Of a stretch of DNA of 64,000 bases, positions 52,066 to 62,502 are shown piece after piece; within the stretch, counting starts at the first letter, position 1; every line of letters starts with the position of its first letter. Both the position numbers and the translations under genes were made by a program. This stretch comes from Paenibacillus albicereus (GTDB lineage: Bacteria > Bacillota > Bacilli > Paenibacillales > Paenibacillaceae), in contig NZ_CP051428.1 in the NCBI RefSeq assembly GCF_012676905.1, forward strand, positions 4,957,001 through 5,021,000, read 5' to 3'. The notes under the pieces are model-generated. The model did not search any database, had not been told where the DNA came from, and saw nothing but the letters and a program-made list of their open reading frames with translations.

Positions 52066-53412
52066 TTACCAGCTCATCAGCAGCCGCTCGATGTCCCGCT
52101 CGTCGAGCACGCGGCCGATCTCCACCTGCATGCAGGTCAGCTCCGTCACGGCTTTGACCCCGTGCCGCGAGCCGGGCGGGAAGCGCATGACGCTGCCGGG
52201 TCCGACCGGAAAAATCTCGTCCTCCAGCATGAAGCGGCCGACGCCGGACAGCACCGTCCATATCTCCTCCTTGGCCTGGTGCAGATGGTAGCTCGTGCAC
52301 TTGCCCGCCTTGAACGAAACGCGGCGCGTCAGCACCTGGTCTCCGCTCTCCAGCCGATCGATCTCCAGCGTGCGGCAGCTGCCCCAGCGCTTCTCCTCCT
52401 GCATCGGCAGGCTCGGCAGCGTGCGAAGCGCTTCCTTGATGCGGTCGGAATGCTCCTTGCTCGCGACGAGGATGCCGTCCGGGCTGGCCGCGACGACCGC
52501 GTCGGAGATGCCGATGATATGGATCGGGCAGCCGAGCTCATTGATGAGATGCGTGTTGCGCGCGCCGGCCGATACCGCCCCCGGACCGAGCTGCACGTCG
52601 CCGAGCTGCCGCAGGAACGTCGTCCAGCTCCCAAGATCCTGCCAGCTTCCCCCGTAGCGGAGGACGGCGGCATGGGCGGCTTTTTCCGCGAGCTCCTGAT
52701 CGAAGCTCTTCTCCTCCCACCCGTCATAGCCCTGCAGCAGCTGCTCGTACGCGGCCGGGTAGCCTTTTTCCCGGAGCTTATCCAGCAGCCATCCGAGCCG
52801 AAACGCGAAAACGCCGCTGTTCCACAGCGCGCCGCGCTTGATGAGGCGCGTCGCATCGGGCGGATCGGGCTTCTCGGCGAAGCGCTCCACCGCCAGCCAC
52901 CCGCCCTCCTCCGAAGGCGGACGGCGGCGCTCCGGCACGATATAGCCATACTGCGAAGACGGATGCGTCGGCCCGACGCCGATCAGGCCGAGCTCGGCTC
53001 CGCGCGCCGTCGCCTCCGGCAGGCGCCGCAGCAGCGCGAGGAAGTCGGGCTCCACGAACAGGTCGACCGGCAATACGACCGCCGTCTCCTCGATCGAGGC
53101 TCCAGCTCGGCCGGCCAGATAGGCCGCCGCGAGCGCCGCCGCCGTGAACGTGCCCCGCTTGGACGGCTCCTCCACGATCGGCACGTCCGGTCCGGCATGC
53201 GCGCGCGTGATCTCCGCCTGGCTGCGATGCGTCACGATGACCGCGCCCTCCAGCAGCCCCTCTTCGCGAAGCTGCCGGCACAGCCGCTCCATCATCGATT
53301 CCAAGCCCCCGTCCGGAGCCGGCAGCAGCTTCAGGAACAGCTTCGACCGGATTTCGTTGGAAAGCGGCCACAGCCGCTTGCCCGAGCCTCCGGACAATAA
53401 AATGAGTCGCAT
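52066..53412 (-). CDS. manC: Mannose-1-phosphate guanylyltransferase with cupin domain
   Basis: Of 448 residues, the N-terminal nucleotidyltransferase domain opens 'MRLILLSGGSGKRLWPLSNE' (GTP/Mg loop) and has 'VVLPVDLFVEPDFLALLRRL', 'FAEKPDPPDATRLI' and 'LWNSGVFAFRLGWLLDKL'. The C-terminal cupin ('KCTSYHLHQAKEEIWTVLSG', 'VMRFPPGSRHGVKAV') is that of type II phosphomannose isomerase/GMP enzymes. It makes GDP-mannose for glycan synthesis. The isomerase activity cannot be judged by reading. It follows the glycosyltransferase gene by 2 bases, so it is third in a three-gene operon. Confidence 0.9.
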   Translation of the reverse strand: MRLILLSGGSGKRLWPLSNEIRSKLFLKLLPAPDGGLESMMERLCRQLREEGLLEGAVIVTHRSQAEITRAHAGPDVPIVEEPSKRGTFTAAALAAAYLAGRAGASIEETAVVLPVDLFVEPDFLALLRRLPEATARGAELGLIGVGPTHPSSQYGYIVPERRRPPSEEGGWLAVERFAEKPDPPDATRLIKRGALWNSGVFAFRLGWLLDKLREKGYPAAYEQLLQGYDGWEEKSFDQELAEKAAHAAVLRYGGSWQDLGSWTTFLRQLGDVQLGPGAVSAGARNTHLINELGCPIHIIGISDAVVAASPDGILVASKEHSDRIKEALRTLPSLPMQEEKRWGSCRTLEIDRLESGDQVLTRRVSFKAGKCTSYHLHQAKEEIWTVLSGVGRFMLEDEIFPVGPGSVMRFPPGSRHGVKAVTELTCMQVEIGRVLDERDIERLLMSW

Positions 53413-53414
53413 GT

Positions 53415-54968
53415 CTAGCTTCGTCCTCCTTTTCCAGCGCGCGGCCCCGTTGGCCGCGATCCGGTCGAGCGCCTCGAACGCCTCGGCAAGGCCGACCGCA
53501 GCAGGCGAGTCGATGCTCGGCGCCGCGTGTTTGGTCCGAGGCCTGCAAGCCTCCGTCCCCGCTTGCCGCGCTTCCGAGAGGAAGCCCCCGGCCTTCGGCC
53601 GCCTTTGCGGGACACGATCTCCGTCTCCGGCTCCAGCGCGCCTCCCCGCCGGGCCGTCCCCCGCTTCCGCACGCCCTCACGGGACACGATCGCCGTCCCC
53701 GGCTTCCGCGCGCCCTCCCGAGACACGTTCGCCGTTTCCCTCGGCTTCCGCGCGCCCTTCCGGGACACGATCGCCGTCCCCGGCTCTCTGGCGCCTCTCC
53801 TCGGCCCGCCCGCCGCTCCCGGCTCCGAGCCGATCCGCTCGAGCGCCTGGCGCAGCTTGCGCCCTGCCGCCTCCCAGCTGAACGCCTGCATGTCCCGGCG
53901 TCCCTGCCGCCCCTTCCGGGCGCATAGCGCCCGATCGCGGCTCGCCGCGCGCATCTGCCGCTTCAGCCCGGCCAGATCGGCTTCGGCCCACAACTGTCCC
54001 TTCTGCGCGAACAGCCCCCTGAAGCTTCGCGAGATCGCTCCGCGTCCCTGCATGCTTTCGGCGGGAGGACGCAGCCGATACGGGACGGAGAACGAGTTGG
54101 CGTCCGTCAGGAAATCGGCCTGCCCGCCCCAACGCGGGGCGATGACCGGCACGCCGCTCGCCAGCGCCTCCATGAACGGCATGCCGACGCCTTCGCCGCG
54201 AGTCGGCAGGACGAACGCGTTCGCCGCTGCGTACAGCCCCTGCAGCCGGCCTTCCCCGATCTGGCCGGAGATGACCCGGACCGGCGCCGGCCGATGCGGC
54301 AGCCGCAGCGTGTCCAGATAGCGGCGGATGCGGCGCTCCGCGCCGACGGCTCCCCCCTCGTCCTTCCAGCCGCTCGTCTTGACGACCAGCAGCACGCGGT
54401 CCTTGTCGCTGAATTCCTCCGCATACGCCCGCAGCAGCGCCTCCGGATTCTTGCGGTGCTGAAAGCTGAACACCGACAGGAAGACGAAGCGTCCGGACGC
54501 TTCCGGCACCCCGGCCGGACGCCGACCCGGACGGAACCGCCGCGAGTCGACGCCATGCGGCGCGAGATGGACCGGCACCGTGACGCCGCTGTCGCGCAGC
54601 GCCTTGACGTTATGGCGCGAGGGCACGATCACGGCATCGTACCGGTCGATCGCTCCGCGCCAGCGGGCCGGAACCCGCGTCGTCTCCCAGACGGTGTTGA
54701 GCACGACGCGATCGTAGCCGCGCCGTCGCGCCTCGTCCGCATCCAGCGTGTGCGGCGGATGGTGGTAGACGAGCATCCTCCGCCCGCTGCTGCCCGCGCC
54801 CCCGCCGGACGAACCGGAGGGCGGCAGCCCGATCCGCGCCGAGGCCCGCACCGGCAGGCCGGCCCGGCGCAGCGCGCGCACGTACTGCCGGCTCGCGCCG
54901 CCGAGTCCGCCTGGGCGTCCGATCGGGCCCTGCCAGTCGACGCGCCAGCGCCCGCCCGGCCGGCTCAT
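53415..54968 (-). CDS. Group 1 glycosyltransferase (GT4-type) with repetitive basic tail
   Basis: Of 517 residues, the catalytic GT-B part spans about 1-360, with '[20 protein letters not shown]', '[17 protein letters not shown]', '[20 protein letters not shown]' and the donor-site E-x7-E block '[20 protein letters not shown]'. From about residue 385 the chain is an extremely basic tail with about five 13-residue repeats such as '[13 protein letters not shown]', then an Arg-rich end. The catalytic half probably uses GDP-mannose made by the adjacent ManC. The ATG overlaps the preceding stop (ATGA). The tail is unusual for the family. Confidence 0.82.
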   Translation of the reverse strand: MSRPGGRWRVDWQGPIGRPGGLGGASRQYVRALRRAGLPVRASARIGLPPSGSSGGGAGSSGRRMLVYHHPPHTLDADEARRRGYDRVVLNTVWETTRVPARWRGAIDRYDAVIVPSRHNVKALRDSGVTVPVHLAPHGVDSRRFRPGRRPAGVPEASGRFVFLSVFSFQHRKNPEALLRAYAEEFSDKDRVLLVVKTSGWKDEGGAVGAERRIRRYLDTLRLPHRPAPVRVISGQIGEGRLQGLYAAANAFVLPTRGEGVGMPFMEALASGVPVIAPRWGGQADFLTDANSFSVPYRLRPPAESMQGRGAISRSFRGLFAQKGQLWAEADLAGLKRQMRAASRDRALCARKGRQGRRDMQAFSWEAAGRKLRQALERIGSEPGAAGGPRRGAREPGTAIVSRKGARKPRETANVSREGARKPGTAIVSREGVRKRGTARRGGALEPETEIVSRKGGRRPGASSRKRGKRGRRLAGLGPNTRRRASTRLLRSALPRRSRRSTGSRPTGPRAGKGGRS

Positions 54969-55996
54969 CGGCCGTACCGGCGGCCCGGACCGGCCGCGAG
55001 CGGCCGCGCCGCGCCGCGCGGCGCCGCGTGGCGCGCGGCGGCCGGAGCCGGCCGGCCGGCGAGGTTCGCCCGACGCTTCGACGCGCCTACGGCCACCGCC
55101 GGCCTGGCGCCGCCGCCCGCCAGGCGCTTCGCCACGGCGCCGGCCGGAGCCTTCCCGGCGCTTCTTCCCGCCGTCCCTGCGGCGGCGGCAGCCCGGCGCA
55201 CGTAGCCTTTGCGCTCGTGAAAGCTCACCGAGCGGTACTTGGCGGCCAGCCGCTTCCGCCGCTCCGGCGTCAGGCTGCCGACCCTGCTGTGCAGCGCGCG
55301 GTTCTGCGCGGGGCGCAGCCGGACGGCCGCAGGATTGCGGCTGTACACGTAATTGCCGTACGTCTCGTACTCGCTGAAGCCGAACTGCTGCGAGCGGTTC
55401 AGCTTCGTCAGGATGGCGCGGTGCCAGCTCATGCCGTGGCGCTCCTCGATGTCGCGCTTCATGTCGCGCAGCTTCGCCTTTTCGAACAGCATGTAGTGGG
55501 TGACGAGCGAGCGCGGCGACGCCGCCTTGCGGCCCATGAGCCGCTCGTGCATGCGCAGGTACTCCGGCTGCGTCCAGCCGCGGGTGTAGAATGTCGTGCG
55601 GCCGCCGGAGCGGAACGTGTGCGGCCGGATCAGCACGGTGTCGGCGTCGATGACGAGGAAGTAATCCGCCGAGCACAGCTTGTCGCCGCTCAGCTTGAGC
55701 AGCTGCTGGAACAGCCAGCCGGAGCGCTCCCAGCGGGCGGAGCGGTAGTGGATGTCCTTTTTCGTCAGGGGAAGCACGGTGTTCTCGTCGACGAACCTCC
55801 ACCCGTGCTCGCGGCAGAGGGAGAGGATAGCGTCCTTGCGGGGGGCGACGATGACGATCTCGCCGATCGGATGGCGCACCTGGGCGCGCGCGGCGCGGAT
55901 GACATGGGGAAGCGTCGGAAGGTCCTTCTCGATCGCGGGGATGAGCACATCGATGCGGGGGAGCGCTGCGGCTCCCGCCGCCTTCGGCTTCGGCAT
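54965..55996 (-). CDS. DUF6492-like putative glycosyltransferase
   Basis: In this protein of about 343 residues, '[20 protein letters not shown]', '[17 protein letters not shown]' (a D-x-D metal site) and '[20 protein letters not shown]' resemble DUF6492 proteins, which look like GT-A glycosyltransferases. The C-terminal 90 residues are Ala/Arg/Gly-rich and probably disordered. The start at 55996 (MPKPKAAG) has AGGAG 12 bases upstream; in-frame ATGs at 56047 and 56101 are alternatives. It is the first gene of the operon with the GT4-type gene and manC. Confidence 0.7.
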   Translation of the reverse strand: MPKPKAAGAAALPRIDVLIPAIEKDLPTLPHVIRAARAQVRHPIGEIVIVAPRKDAILSLCREHGWRFVDENTVLPLTKKDIHYRSARWERSGWLFQQLLKLSGDKLCSADYFLVIDADTVLIRPHTFRSGGRTTFYTRGWTQPEYLRMHERLMGRKAASPRSLVTHYMLFEKAKLRDMKRDIEERHGMSWHRAILTKLNRSQQFGFSEYETYGNYVYSRNPAAVRLRPAQNRALHSRVGSLTPERRKRLAAKYRSVSFHERKGYVRRAAAAAGTAGRSAGKAPAGAVAKRLAGGGARPAVAVGASKRRANLAGRPAPAAARHAAPRGAARPLAAGPGRRYGR

Positions 55997-56332
55997 GGGT
56001 TCGGTCAACTCCTGTACGGTCGTCGTCAAAAGCTCTGCCACCAGCATATGCCGCCCGCAGGAGCCGGGGCTGGGCAAGCCGGCGGAAGGGGCCGATGCCA
56101 CGGGAATCGTCGGCCGCAGGGGAGGACAGCCGCTCCCATCCGCCGCTCCCCAGCCTCAAAAATGAGCCGGCTCCGCCCGCCTCGCTGGATTACCGCCCTT
56201 CGCACCTGCTATAGTGGACGCATGACGAACCCGCTTGGTCGTCCTTGCGGCGGCAAGGCGGGTCGAACGACAGCATGCGCTCAAGGAGGACGGGCTCCCC
56301 GAGCTCTCCGGCGCCATAAAGGAGTCTTTTCC
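55997..56332. other. Divergent promoter region between the glycan operon and pepT
   Basis: TATAGT at 56210 is a possible -10 box towards pepT. CCTTGC-GGCG-GCAAGG (near 56245-56262) is a short palindrome. No gene is seen unless the DUF6492-like gene starts at 56101. Confidence 0.4.
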
Positions 56333-57580
56333 ATGGACAAGAACGATCTGAAACCCGAGCTGATCCGCCGCTTCACCGCCTACGCGGCCGTCGATACGCG
56401 AAGCGACGACAGCAGCGAGAGCTGCCCGTCCACCCCCGGCCAGCTGGTGCTGGCGCGCCAGCTGAAGGACGAGCTGGAGGCGATCGGGCTGACCGAGGTC
56501 ACGCTCGACGGCAACGGCTACGTCATGGCGACGCTGCCCGCGACGAGCGCCAAGCCCGTGCCGACGATCGGCTTCCTCGCGCATATGGACACCGCCTCCG
56601 ACTTCTCCGGCGCGAACGTGAAGCCGCAGCTCGTCGAGAGCTACGACGGCGGCGACATCGTGCTCAGCGCGGAGCTCGGCATCACGCTTTCGCCGCGCGA
56701 GTTCCCCGAGCTGGCCGGCTACAAGGGCCAGACGCTGCTCACGACCGACGGCACGACGCTGCTCGGCGCGGACGACAAGGCGGGCATCGCCGAGATCATG
56801 ACCGCGATGGCCTATCTGGCCGCCCATCCGGAGATTCCGCATGGACGGATCCGCGTCGGCTTCCTGCCGGACGAGGAGATCGGCCGGGGGCCGCATCGCT
56901 TCGATGTCGCGGCGTTCGGCGCCGACTTCGCCTATACGATGGACGGCGGTGCGCTCGGCGAGCTGGAGTACGAGAGCTTCAACGCCGCCGAGGCCCTCGT
57001 CACGATCCAGGGCAAGAACGTGCACCCCGGCTACGCCAAGGGCAAGATGCTCAACGCGCAGACGATCGGCATGGCGCTGCACGGCCGGCTGCCGGCCGGC
57101 GAGGTGCCGGAGTTCACGGAGGGCTACGAGGGCTTCTTCCACTTGATGGAGTTCGAGGGCACCGTCGATCTCACGCGCATGCGCTACATCATCCGCGACT
57201 TCGACCGCGAGAGCTTCGAGAACCGCAAGAGCCTGCTGCAGACGATCGCCGAGGAGTTCCGTCAGACGTACGGCGCGGGCAGCGTCACGCTCGAGCTGAA
57301 GGACCAGTACTACAACATGCGCGAGAAGATCGAGCCGGCGATGCACATCGTCGAGCTGGCGCGCCAGGCGCTGGAGGACTGCGGTGTCCAGCCGGACATC
57401 AAGCCGATCCGCGGCGGCACCGACGGCTCGCAGCTGAGCTACATGGGGCTGCCGACGCCGAACCTGTTCGCCGGCGGGGAGAACTTCCACGGCCGCTACG
57501 AATACGTGTCCGCCGACACGATGGTCAAGGCGGCCGAGGTCATCCTGCGCATCGCCACGCTGGCGGAGGAGCAGGCTTAG
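56333..57580 (+). CDS. pepT: Peptidase T (tripeptide aminopeptidase)
   Basis: The 415-residue M20 peptidase has '[20 protein letters not shown]' (first metal His and catalytic Asp), '[20 protein letters not shown]' (bridging Asp), '[20 protein letters not shown]' (Glu-Glu pair), '[20 protein letters not shown]', and the C-terminal His in '[17 protein letters not shown]'. It releases N-terminal residues from tripeptides in the cytoplasm using two zinc ions. The ATG has AAGGAG 9 bases upstream. Confidence 0.94.
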   Translation: MDKNDLKPELIRRFTAYAAVDTRSDDSSESCPSTPGQLVLARQLKDELEAIGLTEVTLDGNGYVMATLPATSAKPVPTIGFLAHMDTASDFSGANVKPQLVESYDGGDIVLSAELGITLSPREFPELAGYKGQTLLTTDGTTLLGADDKAGIAEIMTAMAYLAAHPEIPHGRIRVGFLPDEEIGRGPHRFDVAAFGADFAYTMDGGALGELEYESFNAAEALVTIQGKNVHPGYAKGKMLNAQTIGMALHGRLPAGEVPEFTEGYEGFFHLMEFEGTVDLTRMRYIIRDFDRESFENRKSLLQTIAEEFRQTYGAGSVTLELKDQYYNMREKIEPAMHIVELARQALEDCGVQPDIKPIRGGTDGSQLSYMGLPTPNLFAGGENFHGRYEYVSADTMVKAAEVILRIATLAEEQA

Positions 57581-57626
57581 GCAAATGCAGGCGCGAGCGT
57601 CCGGGAACGAGATGGACGCGGACGGG

Positions 57627-57674
57627 AACGCCGACCGGCAAGGAGCCGCGCTCCTTGCCGGTCGGCGTTTTTGG
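57627..57674 (+). terminator. Terminator of pepT
   Basis: AACGCCGACCGGCAAGGAG and its perfect complement (19-bp stem, 5-base loop) are followed by TTTTT. Confidence 0.93.
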
Positions 57675-57834
57675 AGCGTTCGCCTGCCGGATCCCGCCGA
57701 ACTCCCCCTCGTTTACAACCTCTACAAGTCCCGCTGATCCGGCGCTGACAGTCGCCCTGTAGGCTCTAGCCGAGAGCGCGGGACGGATCGCCGGGACCGC
57801 CGTTTTCGCCACGACCGAACCGGGAGGGATCGCC

Positions 57835-59025
57835 ATGCGCCTCGCCTTGTTTACGGATACGTTCGCCCCGCAGATGAACGACGTCGCCCGCACGCTCGGG
57901 CGGCTGACCGCCCATCTGGAGCGCCGCGGCATCGAGCATCTCGTCTTCGCCCCTGCCTCTCCCGAAGAGGCGAGCCCGCCTCTGGCCCTGCATCCGCCGC
58001 CGCTGTCGCTGCGGCCGTCTCCGAGCGTCCCGTTCCTGCTCTACCCGGAATGCCGCCTCGCCTTGCCCAACGTGCTGTCGATGCGCCAGCAGCTCGACCG
58101 CTTCCGTCCCGACCTGCTCCATCTGGCGACGCCGTTCAACATCGGCCTGTGCGGCCTCCGGTATGCCCGGCGGCGCGGCCTGCCCCATGCGGCGTCCTAC
58201 CACACCCACTTCGACCGCTACTTCTCTTACTACGGCATGGCCAAAGCGGTCCCGCTCTACTGGCGCTACATCCGCTGGTTCCACCGCAGCTGCGGGGCGA
58301 CGTTCGCGCCGTCGCGCGAGACGCTGCTCGCCCTCTACCGTCAGGGCGTCGGCGGCCTCCGGCTGTGGACGCGCGGCGTCGACAGCGAGCGGTTCCATCC
58401 GGCCAAGCGCCGCGCGGCGGCTGTCCGCGAGCGGTTCGGCATCGCCCCGGACGAACGCATCCTGCTCTATGTCGGCCGCATCGCGCCGGAGAAGGATGTC
58501 GCCACGCTGGCCGAGCTGCTGCGCGGGCTGCCCGCTTCCCGGGAAGGGCGCGCGCGCTGGCTGGTCGTCGGCGACGGGCCCGCTCTGCCGGAGCTGAAGG
58601 CCGGCGCGCCGGACGGCGCCATCTTCGCCGGCTACCGCGAGGGCGAGGAGCTCGCCGAGCTGTATGCGTCGGCGGATCTGTTCGTCTTTCCGTCCTCCAC
58701 GGAGACGTTCGGCAACGTGGCGCTGGAAGCGATGGCGAGCGGATTGCCCGTCATCGGCGCGGACGCCGGGGGCATCCGGGAGTCCGTGCGCCACGAGGCG
58801 ACCGGCCTGCTCTGCCCGCCGGGCGACGCCGCCGCCTTCGCGGCCGCCATCGAGCGGCTGGCGGCGTCTCCGGACGAGGCGCGCCGCATGGGCGAGGAAG
58901 GGCGCAAGCATGCCCTCAGCCAGTCGTGGGAGGCGATTCTCGACGATCTGCTGGACCAGTACGGCGAGGTGATCGAGCGCTCCAGGCACGCGCGGGCTGC
59001 CGATCCGTCGTTCGGCACCGGCTGA
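57835..59025 (+). CDS. Glycosyltransferase family 4 protein (mannosyltransferase-like)
   Basis: The 396-residue GT-B enzyme opens 'MRLALFTDTFAPQMNDVART'. It has 'AASYHTHFDRYFSYYGMA', 'LWTRGVDSERFHPAKRR', 'LLYVGRIAPEKDVATLAELL', and the donor-binding block 'FVFPSSTETFGNVALEAMAS'. The pattern is that of GDP-mannose-dependent alpha-mannosyltransferases and of glycolipid glucosyltransferases; the sugar donor is not decided by sequence alone. GGGAGGG lies before the ATG. It is a single gene between two terminators. Confidence 0.87.
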   Translation: MRLALFTDTFAPQMNDVARTLGRLTAHLERRGIEHLVFAPASPEEASPPLALHPPPLSLRPSPSVPFLLYPECRLALPNVLSMRQQLDRFRPDLLHLATPFNIGLCGLRYARRRGLPHAASYHTHFDRYFSYYGMAKAVPLYWRYIRWFHRSCGATFAPSRETLLALYRQGVGGLRLWTRGVDSERFHPAKRRAAAVRERFGIAPDERILLYVGRIAPEKDVATLAELLRGLPASREGRARWLVVGDGPALPELKAGAPDGAIFAGYREGEELAELYASADLFVFPSSTETFGNVALEAMASGLPVIGADAGGIRESVRHEATGLLCPPGDAAAFAAAIERLAASPDEARRMGEEGRKHALSQSWEAILDDLLDQYGEVIERSRHARAADPSFGTG

Positions 59026-59061
59026 CCCGCTCGGGACGGCTGGGCATCGGCCTGCAGCGTG

Positions 59062-59108
59062 AAAAAGCCGTTCCCCGGCCCTTCAGCGGGGGGAACGGCT
59101 TCTTTTTC
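59062..59108. terminator. Bidirectional terminator between the glycosyltransferase and RND genes
   Basis: AAAGCCGTTCCCC pairs with GGGGAACGGCTT, with T-runs on both strands. It serves convergent genes. Confidence 0.9.
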
Positions 59109-59138
59109 GTCTGACCCGAGTTCTACGGCCCGTGTCCG

Positions 59139-62100
59139 TTACAGAGGGAGCGCTTCGGAGGCTTCCTCCGGCTTCCGCTTCGCGCCCAGACCTTCGCGGC
59201 GCTGGCGGGCCGCCTTGCGGAAGAACAGCAGCTCGTAGATGCACGGCACGATGACGAGCGTCAGCACGGTGGCGACGATCAGGCCGCCGATGACGACGAT
59301 CGCGAGGCTTTGCGAGACGATGCTTCCGCTCTCCGCCGAGCCGAACACGAGCGGAAGCATGGCGCAGACGGTCGCGATGGCCGTCATCAGGATCGGGCGC
59401 ATGCGCGTGCCGGCCGCCTCGAGCAGCGCCTCGCGGATCGGCATCGTCTCCTCGTTGTGCTTGACGCGGTCGAGCAGCACGATCGCGTTGGTGACGACGA
59501 TGCCGATCAGCATGAGCGCGCCGAACATCGCCGTGAAGTCCGGCGTCACCTGCGTCACGACGAGGCCGAGCACCGCGCCGATGGCCGCGAGCGGCAGCGT
59601 GAACAGGATCGCCAGCGGAGTCCGCAGCGTCTTGAACGTCAGCACCATGATGAGGTAGACGATGCCGATCGAAATGAGCGCGATCATGCCGAGATCGGCG
59701 AAGTCCTGCGACATGTCCGCTGAGGCGCCGCCGACAGAGGCGTGCGCGCCGGCGGGCAGCTTCAGGCCGTCGACCGCCTTGGAGATGTCCGCGCCGACGA
59801 CGGACAGCCGGCTCGGCTCCGCCTCGGCCGCGATGCGGACGTAAGGCTTGCCGTCTTTCAGGTAGTAGACGGTCGCCTTCTCTTCCTGAACCCACTTGGC
59901 GACCGCCGATACCGGCTGCGGACCGGCGTCCGTCAGCACGGTCAGCGCATCCAGCTCCGCGGCCTGCGTCGGAGCGAGCGCCGGCTGCAGCACGACCGGC
60001 GTCTGCCGGCCGTCCTCGCCGGCCAGCTGCCCGATCGGCACCGGGTTCAGCATGCCCTGCAGCTGCTGGGCCAGCTCCGCCGACTTGGCTTTTGCCGGAT
60101 CGACCTCCAGCGTGTAGACGGCTTTCTTCGCCTGCTCGTTGCTCTCGACCTTGAGCACGTCCTGCACCGGCTCGATAGCCGCCATGACAGTCGCCGCCGC
60201 AGAGCTCGCCGTCGCCGCGTCCGGACCCGTCACGTCCACGTACACCTGGGAGCCGCCGCTGCCGCCCATCAGGCTCGACGTCTTCACCTCCAGCTCGGCG
60301 TCCGCAGGGATGCCCGCCTGCGCTTTCACCTGCTCGGCCAGCGCCTCCGCGTCCGTTCCCTTCTTGAGTCCGAGCAGATAGCGGATCTGCGTGCGGGAAG
60401 CGATCTCGCCGTACTGGGCCGACTCCTCGTTGCCTCCCGCCGTCATGTACACCCACTCCTGCTCCGGCAGGCTCTGCAGGTACGATTCCAGCTTTTCTCC
60501 GTCCGCGGCCATCCGCTCCTGCGTCGCATCCGCCTGGAAGGCCAGCGTTACGGACAGGTTGGAGGCGTCCGACGTATCGAGCGCGCCCTTGGGCATCGCT
60601 GCGTACGCTCCGATCGAGCCGGCGAGCAGCACGACGGCGGCCGTCAGCGGCAGCCACTTGCGGCGCAGGCTCCAGTCGAGGAACCGCTGGAAGCGCCGGG
60701 AAGGCTCATGCTCCGTCAGGCGCACGTTCCGGAACAGCCCGGCACCGATCAGCGGAACGACCGTCAGCGCGACGAGCAGCGACGAGAGCAGCGAGTAGCT
60801 CACGGTCAGCGCGAACGGCAGCAGGAACGCCTGCAGCGAGCCGCGCAGCAGGCCCATCGGCAGGAAGACCGCGACCGTCGTCAGCGTCGAGGCGGTGATG
60901 GCGGTCGAGACTTCGCGCGTCGCGTCGATGACGAGCGGAATCGAGAAGCGCTCCTTCTGCAGCCGGCGGAAAATGTTCTCGATGACGACGATGCTGTCGT
61001 CCACGAGCCGTCCGACCGCGACGGCGACGCCGCCGAGCGTCAGGATGTTGAGCGATACGCCCGACAGGTCGAGCAGGTACAGCGTCAGGCCGAGCGACAG
61101 CGGGATCGACACGATCGTGACGAGCGTCGCGCGGATGTTCCGCATGAATACGAGAATGACGAGCGTCGCGAACAGCGCTCCGAGCAGCACCTCTTTCATC
61201 ATGCTGTTCACGGAATTCACGACCTGGTCCGAGCTGCTCATGAGCACCCTGAGCTCCGCGCCGGGAATTTCTCCGTTCAGCCGCTCGGCTTCCTTCTCCA
61301 CGTCCCTCCCGACCGCGACCGCATTGGCGCCCGGAGCCTTGGTCACGGTCAGCACGAGCGCGTCCTGGCCGCCGAGCCGGCTGATGCCGCCGGCCTCGCT
61401 CTGCGCCTCGACCCGCGCCACCTCGCCGAGCGCCACGCCCGGAGCGACCGGCAGCTGCCGCAGCGTCTCGACGTCGCGCAGCGTCGACGTCACGTTCAGG
61501 TTGACGGCGCTGCCGCCGAGCTGGCTCTCGCCGATCGAGGCGGAGCCCGTGCGGCCTTGCAGCACGCCATACAGCGCCTGCAGCGGCACGCCTTTGGCGG
61601 CGAGCTTATCCGCGTCCGGGGACACCGTCACGGACGGCTGCGGACGGCCCGACAGCTGGGCGGCGCCGATGCCGTCGATGTCCCGGAACGCTTCGAGAAT
61701 GTCCTTTTCCGCCTCGGCGCGCTTCGCCTCGGCCATCGTCTCGTCGAACGTCAGCGTCACCCAGCTCACCGGGATCATCGACGTGTTCAGCTGGATCACG
61801 TACGGCGGAGCGACCCGCTCCGGCAGCGGCACGGAGGCGATGGCCCGCTCCACATCCGCCCTTGCCTGCTTCATGTCCGTCGACGAGTCGAAGTTCAGAT
61901 TGAGCTGCGAGTAGCTGTCGCCGGACGTCGCGAACGCAGCGGTCTTGCCCTGGATGCCCGCCGTCGCCTCCTGCAGCGGCTTCGTCACGAGCGCCTCCAT
62001 CGACGCCGCGTCGTAGCCCGGCCCGATCGCCGTCACCGTCACCTGCGGATTGTCCGCCTCCGGCAGGAACTCCATCGGCAGCTTGAGGTAGCTTGCCGTC

Positions 62101-62177
62101 CCCATGACCAGCACGAGCACGACGCACAGCCACACCGCCGCCTTGTTTCGAAATGCTCCTTGAATGAATGACCTCAT
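59139..62177 (-). CDS. RND-family efflux transporter (SwrC/AcrB-like)
   Basis: The 1012-residue RND permease has the usual two halves, each with a large external loop and six helices. Visible are the N-terminal helix 'AAVWLCVVLVLVMGTASYL', 'GGVAVAVGRLVDDSIVVIEN' with the paired proton-relay Asp residues of helix 4, and 'LMLIGIVVTNAIVLLDRVKH' in the second half. In Bacillus, SwrC/YerP exports lipopeptides such as surfactin; the cargo here is unknown. No membrane fusion protein gene is adjacent. The start at 62177 has GGGGAGG 9 bases upstream; the frame extends to 62195. Confidence 0.9.
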   Translation of the reverse strand: MRSFIQGAFRNKAAVWLCVVLVLVMGTASYLKLPMEFLPEADNPQVTVTAIGPGYDAASMEALVTKPLQEATAGIQGKTAAFATSGDSYSQLNLNFDSSTDMKQARADVERAIASVPLPERVAPPYVIQLNTSMIPVSWVTLTFDETMAEAKRAEAEKDILEAFRDIDGIGAAQLSGRPQPSVTVSPDADKLAAKGVPLQALYGVLQGRTGSASIGESQLGGSAVNLNVTSTLRDVETLRQLPVAPGVALGEVARVEAQSEAGGISRLGGQDALVLTVTKAPGANAVAVGRDVEKEAERLNGEIPGAELRVLMSSSDQVVNSVNSMMKEVLLGALFATLVILVFMRNIRATLVTIVSIPLSLGLTLYLLDLSGVSLNILTLGGVAVAVGRLVDDSIVVIENIFRRLQKERFSIPLVIDATREVSTAITASTLTTVAVFLPMGLLRGSLQAFLLPFALTVSYSLLSSLLVALTVVPLIGAGLFRNVRLTEHEPSRRFQRFLDWSLRRKWLPLTAAVVLLAGSIGAYAAMPKGALDTSDASNLSVTLAFQADATQERMAADGEKLESYLQSLPEQEWVYMTAGGNEESAQYGEIASRTQIRYLLGLKKGTDAEALAEQVKAQAGIPADAELEVKTSSLMGGSGGSQVYVDVTGPDAATASSAAATVMAAIEPVQDVLKVESNEQAKKAVYTLEVDPAKAKSAELAQQLQGMLNPVPIGQLAGEDGRQTPVVLQPALAPTQAAELDALTVLTDAGPQPVSAVAKWVQEEKATVYYLKDGKPYVRIAAEAEPSRLSVVGADISKAVDGLKLPAGAHASVGGASADMSQDFADLGMIALISIGIVYLIMVLTFKTLRTPLAILFTLPLAAIGAVLGLVVTQVTPDFTAMFGALMLIGIVVTNAIVLLDRVKHNEETMPIREALLEAAGTRMRPILMTAIATVCAMLPLVFGSAESGSIVSQSLAIVVIGGLIVATVLTLVIVPCIYELLFFRKAARQRREGLGAKRKPEEASEALPL

Positions 62178-62425
62178 CCCCATCTTCCTCCCCATGGTCG
62201 CTTTCTCTTTGTCGGATTAAAGTGCCATAGAGAGTGTACCTTGAACTCGACGCGGGCTGGAAACGGCTGGAGAACGGTCTTCGATCCCATCTGCGGGAGG
62301 GCGGCGGAGCCGGTCTGAAGTCCAGGAGCAGGCTCCGACGGAGGATGGAGGGCGGCGGCGAGGGGCGCAGCCAAGGGGGCCAGGCTGAGGGCTGAGCTGG
62401 CGCGGGCGGCCTTCTTTTTCCGCAT

Positions 62426-62456
62426 GCAAAAAAGGCCCGGGAGATCGCCCTCCCGG
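62426..62456 (-). terminator. Terminator on the minus strand downstream of the LysR gene
   Basis: CCGGGAGG/CTCCCGGG hairpin followed on the minus strand by CCTTTTTTGC. It lies between the LysR gene and the RND gene and separates their transcripts. Confidence 0.75.
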
Positions 62457-62502
62457 ACTAGACCGTCGGCACAGCCTCGTCCGTGTCCCCTTCTCTGCAT
62501 AT

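Noticed and set aside
59742-62171. 809-codon plus-strand frame opposite the RND transporter gene
   Set aside because: Arg/His/Gln-rich antisense translation typical of high-GC genes; the RND gene explains the sequence.
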